Shown one piece after another: positions 14,819 to 23,596 of a DNA stretch of 64,000 bases. Position numbers and translations under genes: made by a program. The DNA comes from Clostridium gasigenes (lineage in GTDB: Bacteria > Bacillota > Clostridia > Clostridiales > Clostridiaceae). The notes beneath the pieces are model-generated. The model had not been told where the DNA came from and made no database searches. It worked only from the letters and a program-made list of their open reading frames with translations. How positions within the stretch are numbered: position 1 is the first letter of the stretch; each line of letters starts with the position of its first letter. The stretch lies in the NCBI RefSeq assembly GCF_900104115.1, contig NZ_FNJM01000001.1, forward strand, positions 329,374 through 393,373, read 5' to 3'.

Positions 14819-16285
14819 GTGGGAATTAAAGATATATGGAATAAAGTAAGAAAGGGAGTGAAGTCAGGAATGTTAGCGATACAAGATAATAGCTTAAATG
14901 ATAGGAAGATAACAACATTAATTAAAGAATTCAATAATTCGGATAAGAAAAGGTGGATGTTGGTAGGGGATAAATATTATAAGGTTGATAATGATATTTT
15001 CTCAAGAAAAATAACTAAAAGAGTTAAAGGTGCTGAAATAGAAGAAACATACAAGGCTAATAATAAGCTAGCACATTCTAAATATAAAAATATGGTTGAT
15101 GAAAAAGTAGCATATTTACTTACTAGGGATTATAGTCTTAAATGTGATGATGAAAATTACTTAAATAATATCAAGGAGATATTAGGAAAGAAATTTCAAT
15201 ATAAAATTACAGGGCTAGGTTATGAATGTAGTAATAAAGGAATAGCATGGCTACAAGCTTATATAGATGAAAAAGGGAAATTTAACACAATGATTATACC
15301 AAGTGAGCAATGTATTCCAATATGGAAAGACAATAGTCACATGGAATTAGATAGTATGATTAGAGTATATGAAACAGTTGCTTGGGAGTATGATAGAAGA
15401 AAGACTATAACAAATGTTGAGGTATGGACAGAGGATGGAGTAAATTATTATAAGCTAGATAATAATTCTTTAATTCCATATATGGAGAAGAATTATGATA
15501 ACAATGGGCCAATAGCACATTATAAGAAAGGTGATGAATGGTTTGCCTGGGGAAAGGTCCCGTTCGTACAATTCAAAAATAATAGAATAGAGTTACCAGA
15601 TATTAAGTTTGTTAAATCTTTGCTTGACGCATATGACTTGAGTAGAAGTGAAGCAGCTAATTATGTAGAAGAGGTTAAGAATTTAATTTATATTCTAAAG
15701 GGATACGGTGGAGAAGATATAAATGAGTTCATGAAAAATTTAAATGAAAATAGAGCTATACTAATAGATGATATAGAAGATGGTGGAGTAGATACATTAA
15801 CTCCACAGATGGATATTACTGCATTAAAGGAACATTATGAACAACTTAAGAGAGATTTGGTAGAAGATGGACAAAGCGTAAATAAAGATTTAGATAAGTT
15901 TGGATCATCACCTTCAGGAGTTGCACTTAAGTTTATGTATAGTGGATTAGATTTAAAATGTAATTCATTAGAGGTTGAATTTAAAATGAGTATAGAAAGT
16001 CTTTTATATTTTATAAATATATATCTGTCAGAAACTAGTAAAGGCAATTATAAAGATATTGATGTGGAAGTAATATTTAATAGAGATATGCAGATTAATG
16101 AAACTGAAGTAATCACTAACTGTAATAACAGTAAAGGAACTATAAGTGATAAAACTATTATAGGGAATCATCCGTGGGTTAAAAACATTGAGGACGAGAA
16201 AAAAGCATTAGAAGAACAAACTAAGGCTAATCTACCATTCCAGGATAAAATACCACTAGTAGGTGATGGGGCAAATGAAGAGTAG
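14819..16285 (+). CDS. portal protein, SPP1 gp6-like
   Basis: A 488-residue protein that forms the dodecameric DNA entry ring. Recognisable segments are KMVDEKVAYLLTRDYSL (residues ~85-100), VPFVQFKNNRIELPDI and FGSSPSGVALKFMYSGLDLK, the late conserved segment of SPP1-type portals. The start is GTG at 14819 after GAGGTG. It is followed by the MuF-type minor head gene in the standard order. Confidence 0.92.
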   Translation: MGIKDIWNKVRKGVKSGMLAIQDNSLNDRKITTLIKEFNNSDKKRWMLVGDKYYKVDNDIFSRKITKRVKGAEIEETYKANNKLAHSKYKNMVDEKVAYLLTRDYSLKCDDENYLNNIKEILGKKFQYKITGLGYECSNKGIAWLQAYIDEKGKFNTMIIPSEQCIPIWKDNSHMELDSMIRVYETVAWEYDRRKTITNVEVWTEDGVNYYKLDNNSLIPYMEKNYDNNGPIAHYKKGDEWFAWGKVPFVQFKNNRIELPDIKFVKSLLDAYDLSRSEAANYVEEVKNLIYILKGYGGEDINEFMKNLNENRAILIDDIEDGGVDTLTPQMDITALKEHYEQLKRDLVEDGQSVNKDLDKFGSSPSGVALKFMYSGLDLKCNSLEVEFKMSIESLLYFINIYLSETSKGNYKDIDVEVIFNRDMQINETEVITNCNNSKGTISDKTIIGNHPWVKNIEDEKKALEEQTKANLPFQDKIPLVGDGANEE

Positions 16286-17729
16286 TGAGTATTGGGAACA
16301 AAGAATAGCTAATGGAACTTGGAAAACATATAATGACTTAGAGCAAAAGAATAAAGCATTGTTAGAAATGTACCAGGAAGCTAGTCTTAATATATCAGAG
16401 GAATTATATAAGGTTGCAGAGAAATTAAAAACATCAACACCTATGTTAAGTGATATGCATAAGTTTGCAAGACTTACTGATTTACAAAGTAATATGGAGA
16501 ATGTTATTAGAGAACTTGGGGAATCAGTAGAGAAGTTTGGAAAAGATAATATGCAACAAGGGTTTAGAGAAACTTATTCCAGTGTTATGGTTGAACTAGG
16601 TAAAACAGAGTTTGCTAAGGTCCCAAAGAAGGTAATGGAAGAAATGATGGATAGACCATGGCTTGGAAGTAGTTTTTCAGAAAGACTATGGAAGAATACA
16701 CAAGTGTTAGCTACTAATCTTAATGATATTATTACAAATGGTATTACACAAGGAAAGACAATAACAGAAATGGCTATACAGTTAAATAACAGGATGAATA
16801 GTGGATTTAATGTATCTCATAGGCTTATAAGAACTGAAACAATGCATTATTTAAATGAGAGTGCATTTAAAGGATATAAAGATGGTGGATGTGAAGAGGT
16901 TGAGGTATGGGCTGCACAAGATGAAAGAACTTGTGAAGTGTGTGGAGCAAAGCATGGGAAAGTATATAAAATAAAAGATAGACCTACATTACCATTACAT
17001 GCAAATTGCAGATGCACCTATTTACCAGTTGTTGACTTATCTGATAAAAAAGGTGATAATAAGATTAAAGATGCTAAGAACTTTGATGAATTAGAAATTA
17101 GCTTGAAAAATATATTAGAAATTAAGATAACTAATGATGTTAAGTCATTAGACTTTGAAGCAGTGAAAGAAACTTGTGTGAGTATGCAGGATGTATTTAA
17201 TGAATTTCCACAAATTAAGGGGTTTGTAAGTGAGTTATATACTTCTAAAAGTGGGATGATGTCTTGCAGTCCTATTAATACTGCATTGGATATGACTAAA
17301 ATATCATTTAATCCAGCCTATTATAAAGAACAGAATAAAATCAAAAATATATATTTAAAAGATGTAGCTAGTGGATTCCATCCAAAAGGGACAACATATG
17401 AAATAAGTGGAGTTCATGAATTAGGTCATGCTGTAGAAGCATATCTAATTAAAGGCAAAGGTTTAGACTTTGATAGTCAAAAAATAGAGTATTGGAATGG
17501 ATGCACTATAGCTAAAACTATTGTTTCAGATGCTTGTAAAAATGTTAAGAAGTTACCAGAAGGAAAAGGAATTAAGAATGCAGAATTAAAAAATAATATT
17601 TCAGGGTATGCTTTATCGGATGCATCAGAATGTATGGCAGAAGCGTTTTCAGATTACTTTGGTAACGGAGATAAAGCTTCAATATTGAGTAAAGAAATTA
17701 TTAAAATAGTAAAGGTGATGATGGCATGA
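16275..17729 (+). CDS. MuF/SPP1 gp7 head protein fused to a zinc-metalloprotease domain (MuF polymorphic toxin)
   Basis: Residues 1-250 form the minor head protein domain, with the MuF signature DERTCEVCGAKHGKVY followed by HANCRCTYLP. The remaining ~225 residues are not needed for head morphogenesis. They carry HELGHAVEAY (zinc HExxH, about residue 381) and ASECMAEAFSDYFG, a likely third ligand helix as in gluzincins. MuF proteins with toxin C-termini are a known phage-encoded polymorphic toxin family. I chose ATG at 16275 (AGGTGAT upstream); earlier in-frame starts are at 16263 and 16266. The target is unknown. Confidence 0.85.
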   Translation: MKSSEYWEQRIANGTWKTYNDLEQKNKALLEMYQEASLNISEELYKVAEKLKTSTPMLSDMHKFARLTDLQSNMENVIRELGESVEKFGKDNMQQGFRETYSSVMVELGKTEFAKVPKKVMEEMMDRPWLGSSFSERLWKNTQVLATNLNDIITNGITQGKTITEMAIQLNNRMNSGFNVSHRLIRTETMHYLNESAFKGYKDGGCEEVEVWAAQDERTCEVCGAKHGKVYKIKDRPTLPLHANCRCTYLPVVDLSDKKGDNKIKDAKNFDELEISLKNILEIKITNDVKSLDFEAVKETCVSMQDVFNEFPQIKGFVSELYTSKSGMMSCSPINTALDMTKISFNPAYYKEQNKIKNIYLKDVASGFHPKGTTYEISGVHELGHAVEAYLIKGKGLDFDSQKIEYWNGCTIAKTIVSDACKNVKKLPEGKGIKNAELKNNISGYALSDASECMAEAFSDYFGNGDKASILSKEIIKIVKVMMA

Positions 17730-17881
17730 TAGAAAGACCGATATTTTGGGATTATATAACTACAAATGATGATGGTGAATTAGATGGTATAAGAAAAGAT
17801 GCTCCAGAAGATATGAAAAAGGCTTATGATAAATATTTAAAAGATAAAGAGGAAAAGAAGAAAGAATTAGTTAAGATTTAA
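17726..17881 (+). CDS. small protein after the MuF toxin, possible immunity or head accessory
   Basis: A 51-residue protein; its ATG overlaps the toxin stop (ATGA), with AAAGGTGAT upstream. The product starts MIERPIFWDYITTNDDGELD and ends in a K/E helix. Translational coupling to the toxin gene makes it a candidate immunity protein, but small genes of this kind also follow plain minor head genes. Confidence 0.6.
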   Translation: MIERPIFWDYITTNDDGELDGIRKDAPEDMKKAYDKYLKDKEEKKKELVKI

Positions 17882-17907
17882 GCACTTGCAATTGTAGGTG
17901 CTTTTGT
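17880..17907 (+). terminator. terminator after the MuF unit
   Basis: AAGCACTT pairs with AGGTGCTT around a short loop, then TTTG. A near-identical AAGCACTT...AGGTGCTTTTTATT hairpin occurs at 19552. Confidence 0.55.
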
Positions 17908-18180
17908 CATACCTGCTAAGGCAGCTATGATGTTGAAATATTAATTTGTTTCGTGTTGAGCAACGCGAAATAGTGGATTTTAATAATAAAGTTTAGTTTT
18001 AGTAAACCAAAAGCTATGAATTTATTAAAATCCATAGCTTACAAATGGCTTAAACCCTTACTTTTTCAGTTCGTCGTTAAAAGACTCATTTAGCGAATAT
18101 ATTAAATATAAATGCTTTATGTACGCAAAAAAAGGATATATAATCAGTTTGGAGAATTATATAGTTTGAGAGGTGATATA
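17908..18180 (+). other. intergenic region with inverted repeats and accessory promoter
   Basis: No gene. It holds an imperfect hairpin at 17949-17971 (TTTCGTGTTG / CAACGCGAAA) and a 13-bp perfect inverted pair TGGATTTTAATAA / TTATTAAAATCCA. A promoter lies at 18116-18144 (TTTATG, N17, TATAAT). It belongs to the accessory gene at 18181. Confidence 0.5.
18116..18144 (+). promoter_or_regulatory. promoter of the accessory membrane gene
   Basis: TTTATG (18116-18121), 17-bp spacer, TATAAT (18139-18144). An independent promoter inside the late operon is the mark of a lysogenically expressed cargo gene. Confidence 0.6.
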
Positions 18181-19257
18181 ATGAATGAATTAATTGCTTG
18201 GTTTTCAAATAGTTCAATAGGTATTTATATTATAGCTGCTATAGTTAGCGTAATATGTTCATTACTAGTTAACAATAAAAAAGAAAAAGAAAATAGATGG
18301 GTCGAAAGTATAGTTTACATAGGTATATTAATTTTAGTAACTATGACTATACGAATTTTTTCCAATGTAATAGTAATTGAAGCTCCAAAAATTTCTGAAG
18401 CTAGTTCAATATCTAATATAATTGCAGTGTCTGCAATATTTTTCACTGTATTAGTAGTTACAGTAAACTTATTTCAATTTTTGAAAACTAAAGAAGTAGA
18501 GAATTTAATGTCTAAAGTAAAAGACAAGTTAAGTAACTTAAATAACAAAATAGGTATAATTGATACTGATACTTTAAATATAAAAGAAGAATTAAAGGAA
18601 ATATCTGAAATGAAAAAGGATATGAATGATATAAAAAATTGTTCTTTATTTTATATTAATATGCTAAAAGCAGAAGAGGAATATAGGCTAGGGATAGCTA
18701 ATAATAATTATAATGATTCCTTAATTATAATATATTACCAAAAATGTCTAACTGTATTAGCAGAAAATAAATTTGGAAAAGTTTTGAATATTGAACAAGA
18801 AGATATTAGTAGGGTGTATGTTAAACTAGCGGTGGCATATTATAGGTCTAATAATACAATAAACTTTGAAAAATATATGCTTAAGTCTTTAAATTATAAA
18901 GACTTAGACAACGATGAGATAGAGAAAAGAATGTTTTTAGTTGATATATATACGTCACAAGGGAAGTTCGAAGAAGCTTTTAAATATATGCAAGATATAG
19001 TAAGTAAATACAATCAATATGGAATAAATAAAATTAATGAAAAAATTAATAGTTACAAGATTGCAACTAATCCTAATATTGCAACGTGCAGTTTAGATAG
19101 ATTATTGAAAGAAATATATTATAAAGAAAAAGTTCAAACATTACTTTCACAATTTGGGAAAGTATATACTATAGAACATGATTACTTTGATTGGAATTTA
19201 AGTAATGGTAAAAAAATCAAAGCTTTAGGTTTTAAAAGTATCGAAAATAAAAGTTGA
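18181..19257 (+). CDS. accessory membrane protein with TPR-like cytoplasmic region
   Basis: A 358-residue protein. Three hydrophobic segments lie in the first 110 residues (IYIIAAIVSVICSLLV; IVYIGILILVTMTIRIF; IIAVSAIFFTVLVVTVNL). Then comes a coiled coil and a helical-repeat, TPR-like region with paired helices (YVKLAVAYYRSNN, YMLKSLNYKD). I chose ATG at 18181 (AGAGGTGATATA upstream). It has its own promoter, lies between minor head and scaffold genes, and has no structural role there. Superinfection exclusion or defence is the likely class; this is inference. Confidence 0.75.
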   Translation: MNELIAWFSNSSIGIYIIAAIVSVICSLLVNNKKEKENRWVESIVYIGILILVTMTIRIFSNVIVIEAPKISEASSISNIIAVSAIFFTVLVVTVNLFQFLKTKEVENLMSKVKDKLSNLNNKIGIIDTDTLNIKEELKEISEMKKDMNDIKNCSLFYINMLKAEEEYRLGIANNNYNDSLIIIYYQKCLTVLAENKFGKVLNIEQEDISRVYVKLAVAYYRSNNTINFEKYMLKSLNYKDLDNDEIEKRMFLVDIYTSQGKFEEAFKYMQDIVSKYNQYGINKINEKINSYKIATNPNIATCSLDRLLKEIYYKEKVQTLLSQFGKVYTIEHDYFDWNLSNGKKIKALGFKSIENKS

Positions 19258-19292
19258 ATTTAGTGTGATATTTCTTAATGTTAGGAGGTAAA

Positions 19293-19562
19293 ATGAATAT
19301 AATATGCAAAGAATGTAATAAAGAATTTGAACCTAAACAAGATATGTTAAAAGAAAAATATCTAGGAGCAATGATAACAGAAACATATTTTGAATGTCCT
19401 AACTGTAATAAGAAATATTTAGTATGTATTAATACTCCAAAGGCAAGAAAGCTTATGTTAGATATTAAGAACTATATAACTCTAGGAGAGAATATAAAAG
19501 CTGATAAATTAAGAAAAATTCTAAAAATTGAAATGGATAAATCAAATGGGAAAAGCACTTAG
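19293..19562 (+). CDS. zinc-ribbon protein, 89 residues
   Basis: ATG at 19293 follows TTAGGAGGTAAA. Two CxxC knuckles (CKECNK and CPNCNK) about 30 residues apart form a zinc ribbon. The rest is helical. It lies between the membrane cargo gene and scaffold. Its stop codon falls in a terminator. It may be a head-region accessory or part of the cargo unit. Confidence 0.7.
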   Translation: MNIICKECNKEFEPKQDMLKEKYLGAMITETYFECPNCNKKYLVCINTPKARKLMLDIKNYITLGENIKADKLRKILKIEMDKSNGKST

Positions 19563-19582
19563 GTAACTAGGTGCTTTTTATT
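19552..19582 (+). terminator. terminator after the zinc-ribbon gene
   Basis: AAAGCACTT pairs with AGGTGCTTT, then TTATTA. It resembles the hairpin at 17880, so the cargo genes lie between two related terminators. Confidence 0.6.
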
Positions 19583-19678
19583 ATGCCTTTTTAGTGGTTA
19601 TTACAGGCGTAAAAGAATAAATGCCACAACTACATTACAAGAGCTACACTTGTAAAAAGCGTAAATGGAGGAATGGAA

Positions 19679-20278
19679 ATGGAAGAGTTATTAAAAGCAC
19701 AGGGTCTTACAGAAGAGCAAATTAAAGCAGTGATGGCAGGAATGGTAACTAATAAGATTTATACTACTAGTTTAGAAAATGCAGATGAAAGGTATAACAA
19801 GCTTAAAGGGCAGAAAGAAGATACAGAAGGGCAACTTAATACGGCTAATACAACTATTACTGATTTGAAGAAGAATAACAAGGACAATGAGATATTACAA
19901 GCAACTATAAAAACTCGTGAGGGAACGATAGCAACACTTAAAACTGATAGTGATGCTAAGATAAAGAATCTAACTATTAATACAGCAATAGACAAGGTAT
20001 TAGCTACAAATAAAGCTAAGCATAGTGATTTACTTGCTAGTAAATTTGATAGAGAAAAGCTTATTGTTGCAGAGGATGGAAAGATCACTGGGTTAGATGA
20101 ACAATTTAAGGGAATTAAAGAAACTTATAAGGATTTATTTGAGGAAACCATAGCAGGCAAAACACCGGCTAATAATGGAGGAGCACAAGTTAATAACACT
20201 TATGAAACTTTAATGAACAATTCAGACACTATGACAGCAGAAGAGGTAGCAGCACAATTTATGGCCATGAAAAAATAA
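19679..20278 (+). CDS. scaffold protein, GP20-like
   Basis: A 199-residue, mostly coiled-coil protein (LKGQKEDTEGQLNTANTTIT), with the MEELLKAQGLTEEQIKAVM start typical of phage minor structural GP20 scaffolds. The end VAAQFMAMKK is also typical. I chose the second ATG at 19679, seven bases after GGAGG. It guides capsid assembly and directly precedes the capsid gene. Confidence 0.88.
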   Translation: MEELLKAQGLTEEQIKAVMAGMVTNKIYTTSLENADERYNKLKGQKEDTEGQLNTANTTITDLKKNNKDNEILQATIKTREGTIATLKTDSDAKIKNLTINTAIDKVLATNKAKHSDLLASKFDREKLIVAEDGKITGLDEQFKGIKETYKDLFEETIAGKTPANNGGAQVNNTYETLMNNSDTMTAEEVAAQFMAMKK

Positions 20279-20299
20279 TGATGAAAGAAGGAATGTAAA

Positions 20300-21184
20300 A
20301 TGACAGTAGCAAATTTTAAGAAAACATTATGGGAAGGTGCTTTACTTGCAAACTTCCACTCAGTATCAATTGCAGATGCAATATCAACTAAACCAGCTAA
20401 GATTGATGGAAATAAAATAATATTCAATAGAGTTGGATCAGGATCAGTGAAAGATTATATAGGAACAGTTTCATGGGATGAAATTGACACAACTCCAGTG
20501 GAAATGACTTTTGATAAAGAGAAGTATTTTGCATTTAGTTTACATGATGTTGATAGAGTTCAATTAGCAGGAGATGTAATGGCAGCAACTACAGAAGAAC
20601 ATTCAGCAGTTTTAGCAGAAACATATGATAGAGATGTATTATTAACATTAGCAACAGGGGTTAAATCAGTGAATGTATTAGGTTCTAAATCAAATAAATT
20701 TAAAGTTTCATCAACTAATGTTTATGACTATATTGTCGACCTTGGAACAATTTTAGGGAAGAATAAGACACCTAAGACAGATAGATTTGTAACAGTAGAT
20801 TCAGCGATACTAGGATTGTTAGCAAAAGATAGAAGATTTACATCGAATCCTAATGTATTAGTAAATGGTATAGTTGAAGGTCAAGTAATAAATGGTATGC
20901 AAGTAATATCTACTGAAGAGAAACCAGTAGATCAAATCATCGCACATCATAAGTCGGCTATAGGCGCTGCAAAACAATTAGATGAAATGGAAGCAATGAG
21001 ACTTCAAAGTTCTTTTGCAGATGGTATTAGAGGATTATGTAAGTATGGTGCTAAAGTATTAAGAGAAGATGCTATTGCAGTATTACATCATACAGTAGTA
21101 GCTACAGGAGATATTGCACCAACAAGAGTAGAAGTAACTAATACTGTAACAACTAAACCAGAACCAGTAGTTGTTACACCTTAA
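20300..21184 (+). CDS. major capsid protein
   Basis: A 294-residue coat protein by position (after scaffold, before connectors) and pattern: MTVANFKKTLWEGALLANFH, then FDKEKYFAFSLHDVDRVQ and IAHHKSAIGAAKQLDEMEAM. It resembles the P22-coat/gp5-like HK97-fold families. The last ~25 residues are T/V/P-rich (TVTTKPEPVVVTP), a flexible surface extension. A terminator follows. Confidence 0.92.
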   Translation: MTVANFKKTLWEGALLANFHSVSIADAISTKPAKIDGNKIIFNRVGSGSVKDYIGTVSWDEIDTTPVEMTFDKEKYFAFSLHDVDRVQLAGDVMAATTEEHSAVLAETYDRDVLLTLATGVKSVNVLGSKSNKFKVSSTNVYDYIVDLGTILGKNKTPKTDRFVTVDSAILGLLAKDRRFTSNPNVLVNGIVEGQVINGMQVISTEEKPVDQIIAHHKSAIGAAKQLDEMEAMRLQSSFADGIRGLCKYGAKVLREDAIAVLHHTVVATGDIAPTRVEVTNTVTTKPEPVVVTP

Positions 21185-21199
21185 ATAGTATAGTAAGAA

Positions 21200-21224
21200 A
21201 GGTGCTCACAATGAGCACTTTTTA
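21200..21224 (+). terminator. terminator after the capsid gene
   Basis: GTGCTCA (21202-21208) pairs with TGAGCAC (21212-21218), then TTTTTATATT. It probably lowers expression of the connector and tail genes relative to capsid. Confidence 0.65.
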
Positions 21225-21241
21225 TATTAGGATGTGATTGT

Positions 21242-21550
21242 GTGAAAAATATTATATTAGAATCAGTAAGATTAAGACCAGGCTTAAATGAAATGGATGA
21301 AAAATTATTATTAGATCTAATAGAAGATGCAATTATAGAAGTTCAAGATTATACAAACACTGAAGAGGGTTCAATACCACCAAAGGGATGTATTAGTATA
21401 ATAAAAGATATAGTTGTTATTAAAGCTAATAAATTAGGGTCAGAAGCTTTATCAAGTGAAAGTTATAGTGGTGTTAGTCAAAGTTTTCTAGATGATCTAC
21501 CTAAAGATATTTTAAGAAAGTTAAAAAGGTTTAGAAAATTACCGAGGTGA
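21242..21550 (+). CDS. head-tail connector (gp6-like)
   Basis: A 102-residue helical protein (LRPGLNEMDEKLLLDLIEDA, then FLDDLPKDILRKLKRFRKLP). This pattern is seen in phage connector adaptor proteins that sit below the portal. The start is GTG at 21242. It is first in a tight run of four connector and completion genes. Confidence 0.85.
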   Translation: MKNIILESVRLRPGLNEMDEKLLLDLIEDAIIEVQDYTNTEEGSIPPKGCISIIKDIVVIKANKLGSEALSSESYSGVSQSFLDDLPKDILRKLKRFRKLPR

Positions 21551-21554
21551 TAGT

Positions 21555-21869
21555 GTGGGTATAAATTCTGAAATGAAAAAAGTTAAATTACAAGTTAAAT
21601 ATATTGAAGAAAGTCCAAGTGGAGCAGAGAGAAATGAGTGGAAAGATGTTAAAGAAATATTAGTTGCTATATATAAAACTAATGATACTTTAAACACTCA
21701 AAGTATTAGATATAATGCTAGTAGTCATACAGGGCTTACATTTAGCAAAGATATTAAGGAAGGTATAAATAGGTTAGTTGAAAATAATGTTGTATATGAG
21801 GTTACTAGTGCTAATCCTAAGGGGAGATTAAACTCTTTATTACTAAAGGTGGTTGATACAAATGTCTAA
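21555..21869 (+). CDS. head closure protein
   Basis: A 104-residue beta-rich protein; VLAIYKTNDTLNTQSIRY-like mid-section and YEVTSANPKGRLNSLLLKV at the end match the pattern of small head-tail joining stoppers. The start is GTG at 21555 after GAGGTGATA. It overlaps the next gene by 8 bp. The call rests on position and fold pattern. Confidence 0.78.
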   Translation: MGINSEMKKVKLQVKYIEESPSGAERNEWKDVKEILVAIYKTNDTLNTQSIRYNASSHTGLTFSKDIKEGINRLVENNVVYEVTSANPKGRLNSLLLKVVDTNV

Positions 21870-22275
21870 TAATCAAGACTTTGTAAGAAGTATAGAAAAG
21901 GCAACTCTTAAGATTATACAAGATGTAGCAAGAAATATGAATAAGGCTTGTTTAGTTGTTGAGCGAGATGCAAAAATTGGGTGTCCAATAGATCAAGGGC
22001 CACTTAGAGCGAGTATTACGCATAATGTTGACATAACAGCTAATCAAATAGTAGGGACTGTATTTAGTAGTTCTGAAATAGCCCCTTATGTGCACCAAGG
22101 GACTGGAATATATGCTATTGGTGGTAATGGTAGAAAGACACCATGGAAATATGAAGTAAAGGTTGGTAAGTATAAAGGGTGGCACATAACAGAAGGGCAA
22201 AAACCTCAACCTTTTTTAGATAAAGCAAAATTAAAAAACAAAGATAAAATATCCAGGATATTGGCAGGTGTTTAG
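21862..22275 (+). CDS. HK97 gp10-type neck/tail completion protein
   Basis: A 137-residue protein with CPIDQGPLRASITHNVD, VGTVFSSSEIAPYVHQGTGI and GQKPQPFLDKA, the hallmark segments of HK97 gp10-like proteins. I chose ATG at 21862; the TTG at 21853 also fits the frame. Its stop is directly followed by the next ATG. Confidence 0.9.
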   Translation: MSNNQDFVRSIEKATLKIIQDVARNMNKACLVVERDAKIGCPIDQGPLRASITHNVDITANQIVGTVFSSSEIAPYVHQGTGIYAIGGNGRKTPWKYEVKVGKYKGWHITEGQKPQPFLDKAKLKNKDKISRILAGV

Positions 22276-22638
22276 ATGTTAGAAATAGCAATTAAAAATA
22301 TATTGAAAGAAATAACAGGCTTAAAGGTTACACCTGTATTTGGTATAGGAAAGCCACCATATATAACATACTCAATAACACCTATCAACGGTGGGGTAAT
22401 TAAAGAAAGCCAAGTTGAAGTTAAAATTATAGATTATGATTTTGACAATGCTTTAGATCTAAGAGAAAAGATATTAAAAAAATTAGATATGAAAAATAAA
22501 GAACCTTCAATAGTGGACCACAACATAGTATTAAGAAGTGGTTTAGCTGGTGGAGGTTCTTTGTATAATGATTCAATTCAGATGTGGGAAGTGTCCTGCA
22601 TCTTTATTACTAAATGGAGGGATAAAGAATGTCATTAA
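22276..22638 (+). CDS. tail terminator protein
   Basis: A 120-residue protein with YITYSITPINGGVIKESQ near the start and a Dlrekilkkl-type helix, in the position of the tail terminator (between gp10-like and tail tube genes). It overlaps the tail tube gene by 10 bp. Assigned mostly by position. Confidence 0.75.
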   Translation: MLEIAIKNILKEITGLKVTPVFGIGKPPYITYSITPINGGVIKESQVEVKIIDYDFDNALDLREKILKKLDMKNKEPSIVDHNIVLRSGLAGGGSLYNDSIQMWEVSCIFITKWRDKECH

Positions 22639-23198
22639 AAGATGAAATACTTTTAGGTGCTGGAGAAGTATATATGTATGAATTTTCAGCGGAGGCTATA
22701 CCAGAACATGCTGAGGTTGAAAAAGAAGACCATAACGTTGGGCATTGCTCAGGTGGATTCTCTATTGATTATAAGCCAGAAAAATATGAGGTTAAAAATC
22801 AATATGGAAATACAGTTAAGAGTTTTATAACAAAAGAAGAAATAACAACTAAGACTGGTATTTTAAGTTGGGATTTAGAAAGGTTAGCTTTATTATCTAC
22901 AGCGAAAATTAAAGAAGATACTGAAAAGAAAGTTAGAAAACTTACTTTTGGTGGTGGAGGACCTTTAAAAACTGTTCTTATAAGATTTGTACACACTAAA
23001 GAAAGTGGTAAAAAAATAAGATTCACAATGATTGGGCAAGGTGGAAATGGATTTGCTTTAGAATTTGCTGATAAGGAAGTTACAGTAGATGCAGAAATAA
23101 CAGCTATTGAATATATCAAAAACTTTTTAGCAGAGTTTGAAGAGGAATTAGAAGACGAGGTTAAAGCACCAGTAGAAGTCGCTAAAGCAGTAATATAA
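22629..23198 (+). CDS. major tail tube protein
   Basis: A 189-residue protein with the tail tube pattern: LKDEILLGAGEVYMYEF, GGFSIDYKPEKYEV, TTKTGILSWDLERLALL. The last 25 residues are acidic and V/A-rich. It is non-contractile: no sheath gene precedes it. It should form the inner tube of a long tail whose length is set by the tape measure. Confidence 0.9.
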   Translation: MSLKDEILLGAGEVYMYEFSAEAIPEHAEVEKEDHNVGHCSGGFSIDYKPEKYEVKNQYGNTVKSFITKEEITTKTGILSWDLERLALLSTAKIKEDTEKKVRKLTFGGGGPLKTVLIRFVHTKESGKKIRFTMIGQGGNGFALEFADKEVTVDAEITAIEYIKNFLAEFEEELEDEVKAPVEVAKAVI

Positions 23199-23246
23199 TT
23201 AAAAGTACAATAAGTTGAAAGCTTTAAAACTGCAGAAAAGGAAATA

Positions 23247-23275
23247 AAAGAGAGCGTGATTAGCACTCTCTCTTT
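23247..23275 (+). terminator. hairpin after the tail tube gene
   Basis: AAAGAGAGCGTG (23247-23258) pairs with CACTCTCTCTTT (23264-23275), one mismatch, then AAATTTAA. The weak T-run suggests partial termination or mRNA processing. Confidence 0.5.
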
Positions 23276-23293
23276 AAATTTAAGGAGGAATTC

Positions 23294-23596
23294 ATGATGA
23301 TAGATTTAGATAAATATTTAAAACAAAGTGTAGATATAAAAATTAATGGTGAAATAGTAGAGGTATTGCAACCAACTGCAAGGTTAACTAAAGAAATATC
23401 AAAACTTGAGCAAAAGGTTACAGAAGAAAATTATTTAGATACAAGGGGTAAAACAGCTCATATTATACTGAATAATAATGCATCTAATAGGATATTTACG
23501 ATGGAAGAAGTAGATGAAATTCCATTCAAACTACAAGATATAATAATTAAAGAAATAACTAGCCTTGTATATAAGGCTGATAATGACCCAAACTAA
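23294..23596 (+). CDS. tail assembly chaperone G
   Basis: A 100-residue acidic protein with DLDKYLKQSVDIKINGEIVE near the start, matching tail assembly chaperones. It ends with the TAA directly after a CCCAAAC slippery heptamer. A fraction of ribosomes should shift -1 and make the longer G-T product. It sits in the invariant position between tail tube and tape measure. Confidence 0.88.
   Translation: MMIDLDKYLKQSVDIKINGEIVEVLQPTARLTKEISKLEQKVTEENYLDTRGKTAHIILNNNASNRIFTMEEVDEIPFKLQDIIIKEITSLVYKADNDPN

Noticed and set aside
22799..23266. 155-codon frame on the minus strand over the tail tube gene
   Set aside because: It is antisense to a conserved structural gene and lacks a ribosome site.
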